Source of the DNA: Branchiostoma belcheri
Taxonomy: Eukaryota > Chordata > Leptocardii > Amphioxiformes > Branchiostomatidae
Length of the DNA stretch: 64,000 nucleotides
NCBI RefSeq assembly: GCF_001625305.1
Contig: NW_017802935.1
Coordinates: 3,080,333-3,144,332 of the forward strand
Direction: 5' to 3'
The notes under the pieces were generated by a model that was not told where the DNA came from, did no database searches, and saw only the letters and a program-made list of their open reading frames with translations. Position numbers and translations under genes: made by a program. Shown here piece by piece: positions 28,730 through 40,839 of this stretch. How positions within the stretch are numbered: position 1 is the first letter of the stretch; each line of letters begins with the position of its first letter.

Positions 28730-30777
28730 AGTAGGCCGAGGATCGAACCCTGAGGAACCCCCTATTGTGCGTCTTGTCCTGACAGCCGTTGAGGAATTTG
28801 TACAAAATCGGTATTCCTTGAGCTTTCACATGACGATGTTCTAAAATAGTTGTACATATATAATATATATCAATACCTTGAACTTTTATCATTCTAAATG
28901 ATAGAGCTGAGATCATAAATACTCTTGTACTTGTGTAAATATGATTGATAAGCATCATCGACTGATCTGTAAACTATCACCTATGTCGATTGATTTCTTG
29001 GCACAAAATGTGATGTTAACAACAATTGTATCGATGGTTAACAAGAAATACTTCAAATGTGTATGCCGTGTGCTATCTACATTTGACATAGTTACTAGTA
29101 GCTAGCTGTTTCGGTGTATTGTTTAGTTGATTTTTCGTTGATATTAAACTGTGAAAAGTCAATGTAGTGCTTATTGTCACACATGTTTACATACGTTGTT
29201 CTACGTGTACATACAAATTTGCCTCACAAGCAATGGACACTGACATGGTCTACAAACGCCACCTATCGGTTTAGACAGAACCTGCCAAGTAATTACCGAA
29301 GGCATGTCAGTAATGAAGTTATACTATAGCAACCATGAACAGTCTTGGAAAATACTCTGCTTTCAGCTTTAAAAATGACTTTGAAAATCAGAAGAAAAAT
29401 GTTTCTCTGGTATGTTGGACATTTGACAGATAGCACAACGACGACAGTAAGATATTTCAGTAAGACGCTGCAATATGCGTTCAAAAGATACCGCCTCTTG
29501 TAAGTAATCGCTATCCAAATGGACTGCCGTCTGACCCAGTTCGCTCAACACTAGTACAATACAGCCTACTGCACACATATCGGTCTCTGTTGACATATGC
29601 GTTCCATTTAGGATAACATTACATTCAACGTTACATAATAAGCCTCATTAATAAGCAATTAACACACACTTATTCTATTCATCACAATGATAAAATAACA
29701 TAATTTGAAGTGAAGAAAAATAATCTATCAAACAATCTAAAACATAAAGCTTTTTAAAGGATACCGCAATGAGTACTAACATTACGTAAAAAAACTAGGT
29801 CATTTGTAACAATGGTTAGTGTTGGCATTAGGCTTGTGTGACAGAAAATTAGAGAGATACAAAGGGCACAGAAATGCCAGGACACAGTGCACTAGTCATT
29901 GTACCGAAATCTTATCAATGAATCCATCTGTATCACCCATAGCACGATTGATTGAAAAATGGACGCTGTAGTGGCAACAAATACAGTTAAGTGGTATAGT
30001 ATTAGTACAGTACACAGTGTAGGTAATAAGGCGGAGCATACATATGGACGTCTTGCAGACGGAGACTAAGTCTGTCGGTACCATATTTTAGTTGCCATAG
30101 TTTTTGAGACAAAAGCAAACTCAATGTCTTACGCGATCAACTGCATAAAACAACATGTAAATATAGGTGCGGGTACGTTGTTTAAAGAGTTAAGACACGA
30201 AGTCATTCAAGTACTACAGAAGGACGTCTAAGTGTTCCGTAGGAGCCAAGTTGTTGTCTTATCAAACATGGGTGCAGTATTGTAAATGACCTAGAGGGCG
30301 ACTGACAGGAGTGACGTCATATTTTACACTGGAGGTCACCCATACAATACCTCAACAAGTGATTAGACTGGACTCTCATGTTAAATATCTGGCTTAAACT
30401 CAATGTCTGTGCCTTTTGTGTCCAGTATTATTGGATAGAAACAGAATTATTTGATTACGTTCCTCACACGAGACACAATTGGCGCGCTAATCATTTTCGT
30501 CAGATGTCAGACGACTTTTTTCCCCCGCGCGCCGCCATGTTGGAGGTTTCTAGGGTAGCTAGGTGCAACAGGGCACAACAGACACGCCCCTTCCATTGTC
30601 GTCAACAAAAGACAGGTGATCACATTCTCTAGTCTTCTGTCGGAATGATACCTGAGGGCGCTGGAGATTGTATCCACCTGTCGTGACTCAGGAGAAATAT
30701 CATGGCTGAGCGTGCAGGTATTTTGTGGCGAGTTTTGTGACATTTTTACGGCTGAGAAGCCGCGTGGAGTCGCCAAC
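28730..30777. other. CUB-gene 3' UTR and intergenic region
   Basis: A weak poly(A) signal ATTAAA is at 29143-29148. The rest has no supported exon. The last 100 bp (GC-richer, from about 30660) are presumably promoter and 5' UTR of the next gene. Confidence 0.4.
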
Positions 30778-33700
30778 ATGGGCTGCGCTGGTTCGCGGGA
30801 CGTCCGACCGCCTACGGGACAACAAGATGGCCGCATAAGTAAGGCATCGTTCCAACCCCTCGTCATGACGGTAGACAATGGACGCGTGGTCGGGAAAATA
30901 ATAGACGAAAATGTCGGCGACTCGGACAAATTAGAGAAGACAACAACGTCCAAAAGCAGCAAGGCTGAGGAAAAGAAGGTAAGGATCACACGACAGAAAT
31001 ATCTGGTCACGAAGTCGAGAAACAAAGTCCTGAGCTGGCACGCAATTGTGGAAATGAAGAGAAAATCCAAACGAGTGGTCAAGAGGATTCGGAAACGGAG
31101 CCGGCGCCCGAGAAAACACGAAGAGCCGCCGTCGGGTCCTCGGGTGGACCCGGCAAGCATCGTGGTGCTTCTCGGCGACTCTCCGGAGAAGGAGACGGTG
31201 TTACAAGACGGAGACTCTCCGCTTCTTGGAATCCCTAAGAAACAATTAGTTCCCGACCTTGGAGTCTTTAAAGACCTCGACGAATATGCCTTGAAGGTAA
31301 AGTGCTGTTAATTCATTTTTCTCGTACTAGTTAATGTATACCTTATTGTATTTAAAGTATACTGTAGGATATCATAATATACGTAGATACAAATATCAAA
31401 CTTAAAAAGTAAACCTCTCAATAGTGTAGCATTTTTTTTTGTTTGAAAAATTTAAGCATTTAGAATATACTGATTTCAAAAATTCGTATAAAATACGCAC
31501 ATGTATTAAGTATATCATGCTTATCTTCAAAATGAAAGAAATGTGGGAATTTTTCCTGGTTCCAAAGTTTTCTGGTCACATATTTCTTACAGACGCCTGA
31601 AAGTGAGGAAGGGTCCATAGAAAAGACGGTAGACTACTTGTTGCGCCGTGCCGGCACGGACCTGGAGAAGGCCCGGGCTGTCTGGCGATGGATGACCGCA
31701 AGGATAGAGTATGACGTACCGGCATTCCTGTCCGGAAGGTGGGTTGTCATGCAGTTAGAAATAGAGATTAACGTATGTCACTATAACTCTGAGATGGTTG
31801 CACAATTATAACAGTATTCAGTGTGGAGCAAAAAGACATCTTTTGTAAAATATGTGAAAGATATTAAACCGACATTTCTTATGCAATTTAAAAGTCTATT
31901 GTTTGTCTATTTTACTGCTTATTGAAATGATATTTAAGAAGAAATGGACTAAAACAACAAGTGACGGACCATGGACACCTTTGAAAGGCATATGAGTTTT
32001 TTCATATATCTCTGGTGCATGAAACTATGCCGTGAGTACTGTGGCTTCTTTTGATACCGATAGAGGAAAGTGATGTCGGAATCCCTGCTAAAACATGAGT
32101 ATATTTTCCAGCTATCCCGACATGACAGCTGAAGCAGTGTTTACCAGACGCAGTGCCGTCTGTACGGGGTACTCCACACTCTACAAGAAGATGTGCAGGT
32201 AGGCCAATTCTTTTTTCTTAGAGATAACATCTTGGACATAAGAAAAACATTTGTCAAGTTAGTCCACCCTGGGAAAGGTAATGCTAGAATGGCCACAAAT
32301 GCTGTTCCCAGGTTATTTCTAGACTGAAAGGGAACGTGCTGTCTTTGTCTTGTGGCCACGAATGACTTAGCGAAAATGCAGCCATTCAGGCATCCCTCTA
32401 AATGCGTAAAGTCAATAGTGTAACCCATGCAGTAAAACAGGTCAGTACGGGCATGCCACCAGTGCAAACACGGCCATTCACACACTGTGTGCGCGGCATT
32501 GAAAACCACGTGTCGGTTCAGTTGTGGTCTTATATGGCGTTATACAACACAAGGGCACATATTTGTTCTGTCTCATTACAATACAAGTCTTCAAACACCG
32601 CCGTTACCATTACATAAGCATGCAGGTTCCGCGGCACATATTCGTCGTACGACAGGATTACGACAGTAAATTGAACTGTCGTACGACAAGCTCATGACAG
32701 TAAATCGAACTGTCGTACGGCAAGCTTATGGCAGTAAATTGAATTGTTGTTCGACAAGCTTATGGCAGTAAATTGAATTGTCGTACGACAAGCTTACGAC
32801 AATAAATTGAATTGAATTGTCGTACGACAAGCTTACGACGTTAAATTGAACTGTCGTACGACAAGCTCATGACAGTAAATCGAACTGTCGTACGGCAAGC
32901 TTATGGCAGTAAATTGAATTGTTGTTCGACAAGCTTATGGCAGTAAATTGAATTGTCGTACGACAAGCTTACGACAATAAATTGAATTGAATTGTCGTAC
33001 GACAAGCTTACGACGTTAAATTGAATTGAATTGTCGTACGACAAGCTTACGACGTTAAATTGAATTGAATTGTCGTACGACAACCTTACGACAATAAATT
33101 GAAATATCATCACGCCACGTGCCTGCGAAGCTGGTATGTTATGCCGAAGGGCCGTTATATCGGCTATACAGATACAGATACAGAAGAGCAAACTAAATAT
33201 ATATGTGTCTTCTTTCTTAGCCTTGCAGGGCTTCGTTGTGAGGAGATCTGGGGGGAAGTCTAAGGGTGTCGCCTACAGGGTCGGGAGGAAGTTTCAGCAG
33301 GAGTACGACCACACGTGGAACGCCGTGGAGATAGACGGGCGGTGGTACCTGTTAGACTGCACCTGGGGAGCAGGTGTGGTGGACTTACAGAGGAACACTT
33401 TCACTTTCAACTATCAGGAGGACCGATTCCTGACAGGTATGATGTCTTATGGATGAACTGCATATTTCTTTGTATTGGTATTGATATCTAAATACCCAAG
33501 TGTCACAAGCAAGAGTGTCCTATTCTTGACTTTTCTTCATCTCTAAGGGTGTAAAGTATTGTTTTCAGCGTATTTATAGTTTGAGGTATTACTCATTGAA
33601 GATGTTCACAAGAAAACTGTTACTCAAGCAACTGGCCAAATTTTATTTTTCAAGCAACTATCGAGTCACTCAAGCAACTATCCATTTTCGTGTGTATCTT

Positions 33701-36700
33701 ATTACCTAGATGCCTAACTTTCATCGACGCATTGAAGATGTTCTTTCAAACCTTGTATGACAATCAAAATCAAAATGTATATCAGATTAGCCATAGTATA
33801 AAAATGGCATAACGAGGCCAAAAAAAATGCTAACCGTACATTTTTACATATATTTTTTTTAGATCCAGACATGATGATTCTGGACCATCTTCCCCTGGAA
33901 GACAAGTGGCAACTGTTGGACGAGACCAAAACCCTGGACCAGTTCGAAAGCGAGGTCCACCTCACCCCCGCGTTCTACGCATGCGGCCTACACCCCTCCG
34001 ACCTGAGTGTCCAAGATGGCGTCTTGGAAACACAAAACGGTGAAATCGTCCTAAAAGTTAACCTTCCAAAAACCGTCGAGCTTTCTTGGGAAATGACAGA
34101 AGAAGATGATACAACACCGATCAAGACAAGTGTTTTGTATGAGATTATCGGAAGTACGGGACACTTTCGCGTAATACCGGCAAAGACGGGATCTTTCAAG
34201 TTTTGGTTGTCGTGCAAAACGGAAAAGGGAGACTGGGAGATGGTCTGTGAGTACCTGGTTAACTGTAGCGCTGTGAAGGAAGACTTTGCCGGCTTTCCTG
34301 ACAATGACGGTCATCTCTGGGGCCCCGGACTTGAACTTCAGCGAGGGGGCGTGGTCAAGGTCAGCCACACAGAAGCGATCTTGCAGACAGAAGACGGCGA
34401 AGTGACGGTTGAACTTGAACCCAGGGATGTGCTAGACTTCTCCTGCGAACTCTGTAAAGACGGGGAAGAGGATATGGTAAAAGGATGTATGCTGCATGAG
34501 GTTGTGAAAGGCACGGCTCGCTTCAGACTTGCGCCTCCTCAGTCAGGTTTCTACGTGTTGAAGATATACGCTAGTGGGTCCACACAACAAGACTTCCATC
34601 CGTTCATAGAGTACATCATTGACTGTAAAGAATCGTTAGAGGACGATGATGTTTTCCCTGATAATGACGGTGGAGTGTGGGGACCAGGAGTCGCACTGAG
34701 GGAGAAGAGGGTCACAAGTGTCAGTCATACTGAAGCGGTGGTCGACACAAAAGATGGAGAATGCACCGTCACCGTAGAGCTACCGAAATGCAGCAACGCC
34801 GCCGGTCAACTCTTCAGCGTAGATGATGCAGAAAATGACATCAAGGGGGCCGTCTTGACAGACATTGTGGACGGAAAGACAACCTTCAGAGTCGTCCCAC
34901 CCGCTCGAGCTAGTGGTAAATTCACCTTGTCCCTGTTCACAGTATCGGACGGTTGTGACTGGGACCCCATTTGTGACTACGTCATCAATTGTGAGGAAGG
35001 CAAAGATGACGTGGAACTCTTTCCCGACAAAGACGGTTGCGCATGGGGACCTGGACTGGCACTGGAAGAAAGAACGATACTACAAACGACCCAACCAAGG
35101 GCTCTTGTTTGCACCATAGACGGCGAGGTCACAATAGGGATAAAGACACCAGAAGACACAGACTTTGCAGCCCAGCTCTTTAAAGCAGGCGATGCGGACA
35201 ATGAGTTAAAAGGTTCGATTCTGTTCGAGACTGTCGACGACCAGGAGTGTTTCAAAGTCATTCCTCCCGAACAAGGGTACTACGCGCTGAATATCTTCAC
35301 AGTGTCGGAAAATCTGGACTGGCAACTCCTTTGTGATTACGTGATCTATTGTGATGAACCTAGGGAATCATCCGTTGATGAAGACGGGCAACCATACGGG
35401 CCGGGGAAAGCCATCCAAGACGGCATTCTCAAAGACGCCAGTCACAAGGGAGCTGTGCTTAAGACAGAGCAAGGAGAAGTTCAAATATCCTTGGAGTTCT
35501 CCGAAGCCACGAACTTTACAACTGAACTCTTTAACCTGTACGACAAGGACACTGAAATCACCGGCCACGTCTTCAACCAAATCATTGACGGGAAAGCACA
35601 GATTCAAATTTTCCCGCCGGAAGCCGGCACATACGTGTTAAAGCTATGGACAACGACAGCTGATTGGGAGTCAGAAGAAGTCTGCAGCTACCTCGTCCAA
35701 TGTGATCAGCCGAGAGAAAACTTCAGACCCTTCCCAAAGACCCATGGTTACCTATGGGGCCCCGGGCTTCACCTAGCCAATGGGAAACTCTCTGACGCCA
35801 GCCACATACCTGGCGTTGTTGTTGCAAAAGCCGGGGAAGCGCGCATCACCATAGAGACAGAAAGTCCGTTCAACTCCTGCGTCATCCAAAACGTAGAAGA
35901 AGAATGTCTTCCTCCTCAGCATCACTTCTTGGAGACTGTGGGGAAGACTATCAGGATTGGCGCACGTCTGCCCGCGGAGGGATACTACGCGCTGTCCATC
36001 TGGGAAGAGGACACCGACGACAAGATCTACTACCTACTGAGGTGTGATGAGGCGCCCGGTGACTGTTCATCGTTTCCGCTAGTACACATGTGGCCTCGAG
36101 GTACGTCATACAAAAGTTACAGCACTAATCAATTATGCTTAGTGCAATACCATTTTTCAAATAAAAATTTGTTCTTAATTCTGGTCAATCACAGAAAATA
36201 GCCTTGTACTGGAACCATATTTTTACTAAGGCAAAAGAGCAAGGGGTGGCAAAGATTATAGCCACTAAAGACATACACGTTATCTACACCTAGGCGTTGT
36301 CTTAGAAACATCTATGACCTGCCAGTGTATCATTATCAAATGGTACACATTTAATATTGTTTCTTTAACTTGCCTTCATGCTTTGCTGTTTCGATTAGAC
36401 AGTATAGAAGGAGTACCATTTGCTAGTTAGAGATGTGCATTCTATTATGACATTTTGTTAGAGGTATTGAAAGTGTCATAATGAAATACCCATAACTTTT
36501 TCTGTGCAGATTATGAGCTACACGAGCCAAGAGATGGCAACCTTCCAACAAAGCAAACCATCCGCTTCCGGGTCACCTGTCCCTCAGCGGAGGGATTGTG
36601 GGTAATGCTCCCATCCGGCGACCGGAAGGACTTCACCAAGGATAGCAAGGGATCATGGGAAGCTGACGTGTACACGGGTGTACCCGGCGGTTTAACGCTT

Positions 36701-36760
36701 TGGTCAAAGACGGACGAAAACTTGCCTGAGCAAGTTCTGCTTGTCTATCAGGTAGTTTAA
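30778..36760 (+). CDS. KY-like: KY/hillarin-family transglutaminase-like protein with expanded C-terminal modules
   Basis: Six exons: 30778-31296, 31593-31738, 32112-32198, 33221-33436, 33863-36100 and 36510-36760. The start MGCAGS has a good context (GCCAACATGG) and fits N-myristoylation plus palmitoylation. A polybasic stretch (KRKSKRVVKRIRKRSRR) follows. The conserved bridge VPDLGVFKDLDEYALK leads into the core: RAVWRWMTARIEYD, Cys239 in SAVCTGYSTLYKKMC, His281 in YDHTWNAV and Asp296 in WYLLDCTWGAG, the expected triad. The 2.2-kb exon 5 then encodes six modules of about 119 residues, most marked by a WGPG motif, and exon 6 a C-terminal module ending YQVV. Exon 4 is out of frame unless one base is absent from the G run 33250-33255; with that the total is 1,151 residues. 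KY proteins act in muscle cytoskeleton and hillarin in cytoskeletal organisation; the substrate here is unknown. Confidence 0.88.
32643..33101. repeat. Satellite-like tandem repeat with TCGTACGA palindromes in a KY-like intron
   Basis: About 13 units of 33-45 bp of the type TGTCGTACGACAAGCTTACG followed by ACAATAAATTGAAT. The core GTCGTACGAC is a perfect palindrome in most units. It lies in the third intron, 120 bp before exon 33221-33436. The repeated minus-strand LSYDNSIQ frame is an artefact of the array. Confidence 0.9.
34318..36060 (+). repeat. Protein-coding tandem modules (about 360-bp period) within one exon
   Basis: WGPG-type module starts fall near 34318, 34678, 35044, 35394 (here YGPG) and 35752, about 350-366 bp apart. 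A divergent first module precedes them from about 33950. Each module runs D-x-DG-x-x-WGPG, VSHTEA-type strand, DGE-x-x-V, then Pro-x-x-G-Y/F-Y-x-L and ends CDYV-x-x-C. Copies differ at many codons, so the expansion is old. Confidence 0.85.
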
Positions 36761-37905
36761 ATACATAGACGCGGAAATCACTTGTCCAGTTGCAATCAAA
36801 ATTGTAAAAAGAAAAATTGCAAGATTTTCAACGACGGTGTTTAAAGGCTGGTACCTACATGGAACTTGAAAAATTTACCTATTATTGTATAGATTGTTTT
36901 GCAATTTGACGCACGTGCTTGTTATTTTGATTTTTGACTCGTAGAGTCAAGATACAGCACTTTGACTTGTCCTACTGCACAGCATGGATGACATCACAGA
37001 GTGCACATCAATTATGAGCACTAAGGGCTGTTGATCAAGTTATTATGTGTTATCTGTATATTTCAATTTCTGTTGATATTCAGAGTCAGCTGCTACCAAA
37101 CAATATTTTCTGTACACCATAAAATATATACAAATAGAGTCAGCTTAATATTGATACACTTAAACTTGTTATATTGTATACCAAAGATGAAACAACTACA
37201 CATCACACGTAAACGCTGCTAAGAGATGCATGTAATATCTGTACTTGATACAACTTTGTTATCCATTACCAGATACATTTGCATTGTATATTGTGACATG
37301 CATGTTTGTATATAATGAATATTTGTACACAATAGTAAGAGTTGTACATATTGTATAGGCGTTGATGCTGCTAAATAAGTGCAAACAAACTGTTCATTAA
37401 ATACCTCTGAACTTGAATGTGAAAACATTTCAATTTACAGTCTTATTTGTTGGTGTACATGATGATTAAACAATTTCCCACATATTTACAACTTTTCCCA
37501 CACGTAGGAAGTAATGAACAGGTACAAAAAGACAAATAAAGAACTGGTATAACAAAAATCTAAACAATATTTTCTTTTGTTTGTAAACAGCCACAGCACA
37601 TCTCCCCGAGCACTTGTTGAAATGTTTCAATGTACAGCAAGTTTAATCACAGTAGGTGCTTTACAAATGTAATTATATTCATTTGAACATTATTCATATG
37701 GTATATACAATAAGTCATTATCGTCCGCTTAAACATCTGCATTCACTGAAACTTCCTGCTATTGCATTCTGTCTTTCCTCATAACAATGACAGGGAATAG
37801 TGTAAATCTACAAACTATTAAGATGACACAACACAGCAATAAAGCATCTTTAAAATGGTGGTTTGGATGTCTTAAATGGCAAACATATGTACATGAACTC
37901 AAAAG
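36761..37905. other. Convergent intergenic region / 3' UTRs of the two KY-like genes
   Basis: AT-rich, with no exon seen. AATAAA-type signals on the plus strand occur near 37533 and 37835. The two stop codons are about 1.15 kb apart, so the 3' UTRs may overlap. Confidence 0.45.
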
Positions 37906-39481
37906 CTATGCCACGACTTCATACTGAAGCAATGTCCAGTACTGTGTGTCACCTGGCTTTTTTGTCGACACCTTGAGGACTCTACCTTGTTCTCCAGTGT
38001 CGGCATCGCCTGCCCATGAGCCGTCTGCCTTTCTAACAAGCTTGTGCCACTGAGTAGCAATCACCACAACTTCTGCGGCATTCGGACAGGCAACCCGGAA
38101 GTGAACACGCCGGTTTGCGACAAGGCGACCATCCAATGGCTCATACAGACGGCAACCATTCGTCCAGTTATTGAATGTCGTAGGGTAGGGGGAAACGTCT
38201 GCTTTACATTTATTGCTTTTCAGCAGATAGTGAATACATTTGTGGTACATTTGGTCGTTTTCTTCTTTTGCCCAGATTGTGAGAATGAACTGGCCCGTTT
38301 TAGGTGCTCTGGCGTAAACAGTAACAGCCTCAGAGTTTACTTCGAAAAATGCATGACTGTCCCAAATGCGGTACTTGTTTTCATCTACAATATATTCTTT
38401 CAGGTTACATTTATAGTGAAGGGGTCGTGCGGCCTGAAAGGTTATCTTAGTATCTCCTTCATTGAGCGTGATAATGGCTTTAGGATGACTGATGTCAGAA
38501 ATGAACTTATCGAGAAGCCAAGGACCAGGACCCCATGTAGAGGTTTCCAAGCGCGGAAACGGCAAGTGGTCAGACACTGGACCATCACTGTCAACCATGT
38601 ACGAGCAGATTTCGTCATGTTGCCCATTGGCAGTGCCACGTTTACCATATATTTGGAACAAGAACCTTCCCTTTTGAGCTGGTACTACTGTGAACATGGC
38701 CACGTTGTTAACAATTTCGTACAGGACATTTTCGTTCTGAGTATATCCACCTTCATAGGGATAAAGTTTGTACGTGAAAGCCATAGGTTCGGGAATTTTG
38801 ATAGAAATGGTTGCTTGGCCATTTTGTGTGCAAACTGGGCACTTGGTGTAACTCAGAAACTGTGGCAAAAGGCCAAGGGTAAAAAATGGGGGCTTCAATT
38901 CCACTTGATTTTCGAAAACATCAAAGGATACTGGCTTTTCTAACAGTTGCCATTTGTTGTCCGTTGGATGGTGGTTCGTAACGAACACTTCCGGGTCAGT
39001 GAAAAAGTAATGCTCGTTATACTTAAACTCAAAGGTTCTTTTTTGAAGATCACCGTTTCCGGCGGCCCAGGTGCAGTCGAGCAGGTACCATCTTCCCTCT
39101 ATCTTCACTGCGTTCCACGCATGGTCTGAACCGGGGCCGAATTTTTGGCCTACCCTGTAAGACCCACCTTTTGAACGGCCGCTGATGGTCACACACTCTA
39201 CTTCAGCCAATCTAAGGGGAAGAAAATTAAGACCACGGATTAGTAACTCTCTGCACTGGCGGTTATATTTTCGCTGAAGCAGCTTACTGGATAACATGAA
39301 TTCGGACATCTCAGACCTCCATTAAAGCAGTTTGCAATCTCCTTTTGCAAGCCCCTTCTTTATCGTGTTGGGAGAACAGCTGTCAAGGAGATTATGTAAT
39401 GAAAAAACCAGCAGTCAGCTATCAAGGAGGTCATGTACCAAATGTAGAAGTGATTCATTTCTAACTATAAGGACCGTGCGG

Positions 39482-39545
<64 letters not shown>

Positions 39546-40839
39546 GGACATACCAAAACAGTAACTCCATTTTTCATGGAGGCAAATAGTAGAATCATTA
39601 CCTGCACATCTCGTTGTACAAATCCGCGTAGCCCTGACATACTGACATTCTTGTCTTGAACACGCCTCCTGGTGTGACGTCTTTGGAACCACTGCGGCCG
39701 GTGACGTAAGACACTACGTCATACTGGATGTGTGACGTCACCCAACGGAACAGGACCCGCGCTTTTTCCAGCGGAGTTTTGGCGGTCTGGATTAGGTAGA
39801 GGACGAGGTCTTTGATGGAGGCATGGCCCTCGGGCGCCTGGGAAATAGATTTCATCTGTCAACAACTTCAAATCACATCCCAAAACTGTGTACAGTTTTG
39901 CTTCACAAACTTCCAACAACTTCGGACACCATGTCTATTTGGCGAGAGCGTGCGATATATTGTAAAAAGGTGGCAGATCTATAATAAAACACATTAGAAA
40001 GTGCAGGAAACGTTTACAATGTAATACAATGTCCTGACTTCGTTGGAAGCTTGAATGTAAGGTTGTGTATGTGCCAATCTCCTTTCCCCACTAAAAATAT
40101 CTAGACTTTGACTTAGCTGATTTGTGGTCAGATAAGTAGCGAATAATGCCTAAATGATAGGATCGTTAATCAATGTCCACCTAACCTGTCGCAAAGCTTG
40201 GGTAAACAGGCAAGCAAGGCCTTGTTACCTCAACACTCTCTCACTATATGTTGGTTTAAGCAAAAACTATTGCTGCAAAATGACAAGGGTTTATGTCACC
40301 TGAACTGCACGTTGGTCCAAGTCTTTGAACACTTGAAGGTCCGGGATGAGGTCCTTCTTTGTTCGGTGTTTTGGTGTTTTCTGCTGCGCGGCTGTGGTAT
40401 CAGCTCTTTTGTTGTTTTGCGCTGAACGTTCTGTTGAATGCTTTTGGACGTTTCCTTGTTCAACACTACTTCCCTGTAACTCTGCAACGGTGCCCTTACT
40501 ATGTTGATTGTTTTGGCTAGTCTGTTTTTTCTTTTGTTCCACGGTCGTGACGGCGGCTGCCTCCTTTGGCTCTTCATGGACAGCAGCTTCTACTCGTACT
40601 TTGCTGCCCTCTTCACCACTGTTTTGCTTGATATCTGCGATGCTGACGTCTTTCAGAGACTCCTTATTTGGTCGGTTCTGTTCAACTCCATCTTTTAAAG
40701 GACCTTTGCCGTCTGTGCGCTGTGGGCCTTGCGTGCTTGTCGGTGTAGGTTGCCTGTCATCTTTATCCGACACCTTCCTCACTGGCCGTCGGTCTTCAAC
40801 TACGTCCACACGATTCGATTTTGAACAAGAACACCCCAT
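37906..40839 (-). CDS. KY-like: KY/hillarin-family transglutaminase-like protein, shorter paralogue
   Basis: Three exons, 40300-40839, 39602-39837 and 37906-39211, give 693 residues in one closed frame. The start MGCSCSKSN again suggests myristoylation and palmitoylation; the following 150 residues are hydrophilic and low in structure. The bridge IPDLQVFKDLDQRAVQ matches the other gene. The core has RVLFRWVTSHIQYD, Cys247 in MSVCQGYADLYNEMC, His289 in DHAWNAV and Asp304 in WYLLDCTWAAG. After it come about two C-terminal modules (second marked WGPG) and a final module with RLYEPLDGRL and YEVVA. Its exon 2 corresponds to exons 2+3 of the neighbour, so one intron differs. An intact triad suggests enzyme fold; whether it acts as a peptidase is unknown. 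Confidence 0.92.
39486..39543. repeat. (CA)n microsatellite
   Basis: About 29 CA units in the second intron of the minus-strand KY-like gene, 58 bp from the splice donor of exon 39602-39837. Confidence 0.97.

Noticed and set aside
30507-31160. 217-codon minus-strand frame
   Set aside because: Antisense to the first exon of the KY-like gene; no domain and no splice support.
32901-33191. Minus-strand frame with repeated LSYDNSIQF
   Set aside because: Product of the intronic tandem repeat; unit length happens to keep the frame open.
38044-38943. 299-codon plus-strand frame
   Set aside because: Antisense to the large last exon of the KY-like paralogue, which has the conserved motifs and spliced partners.
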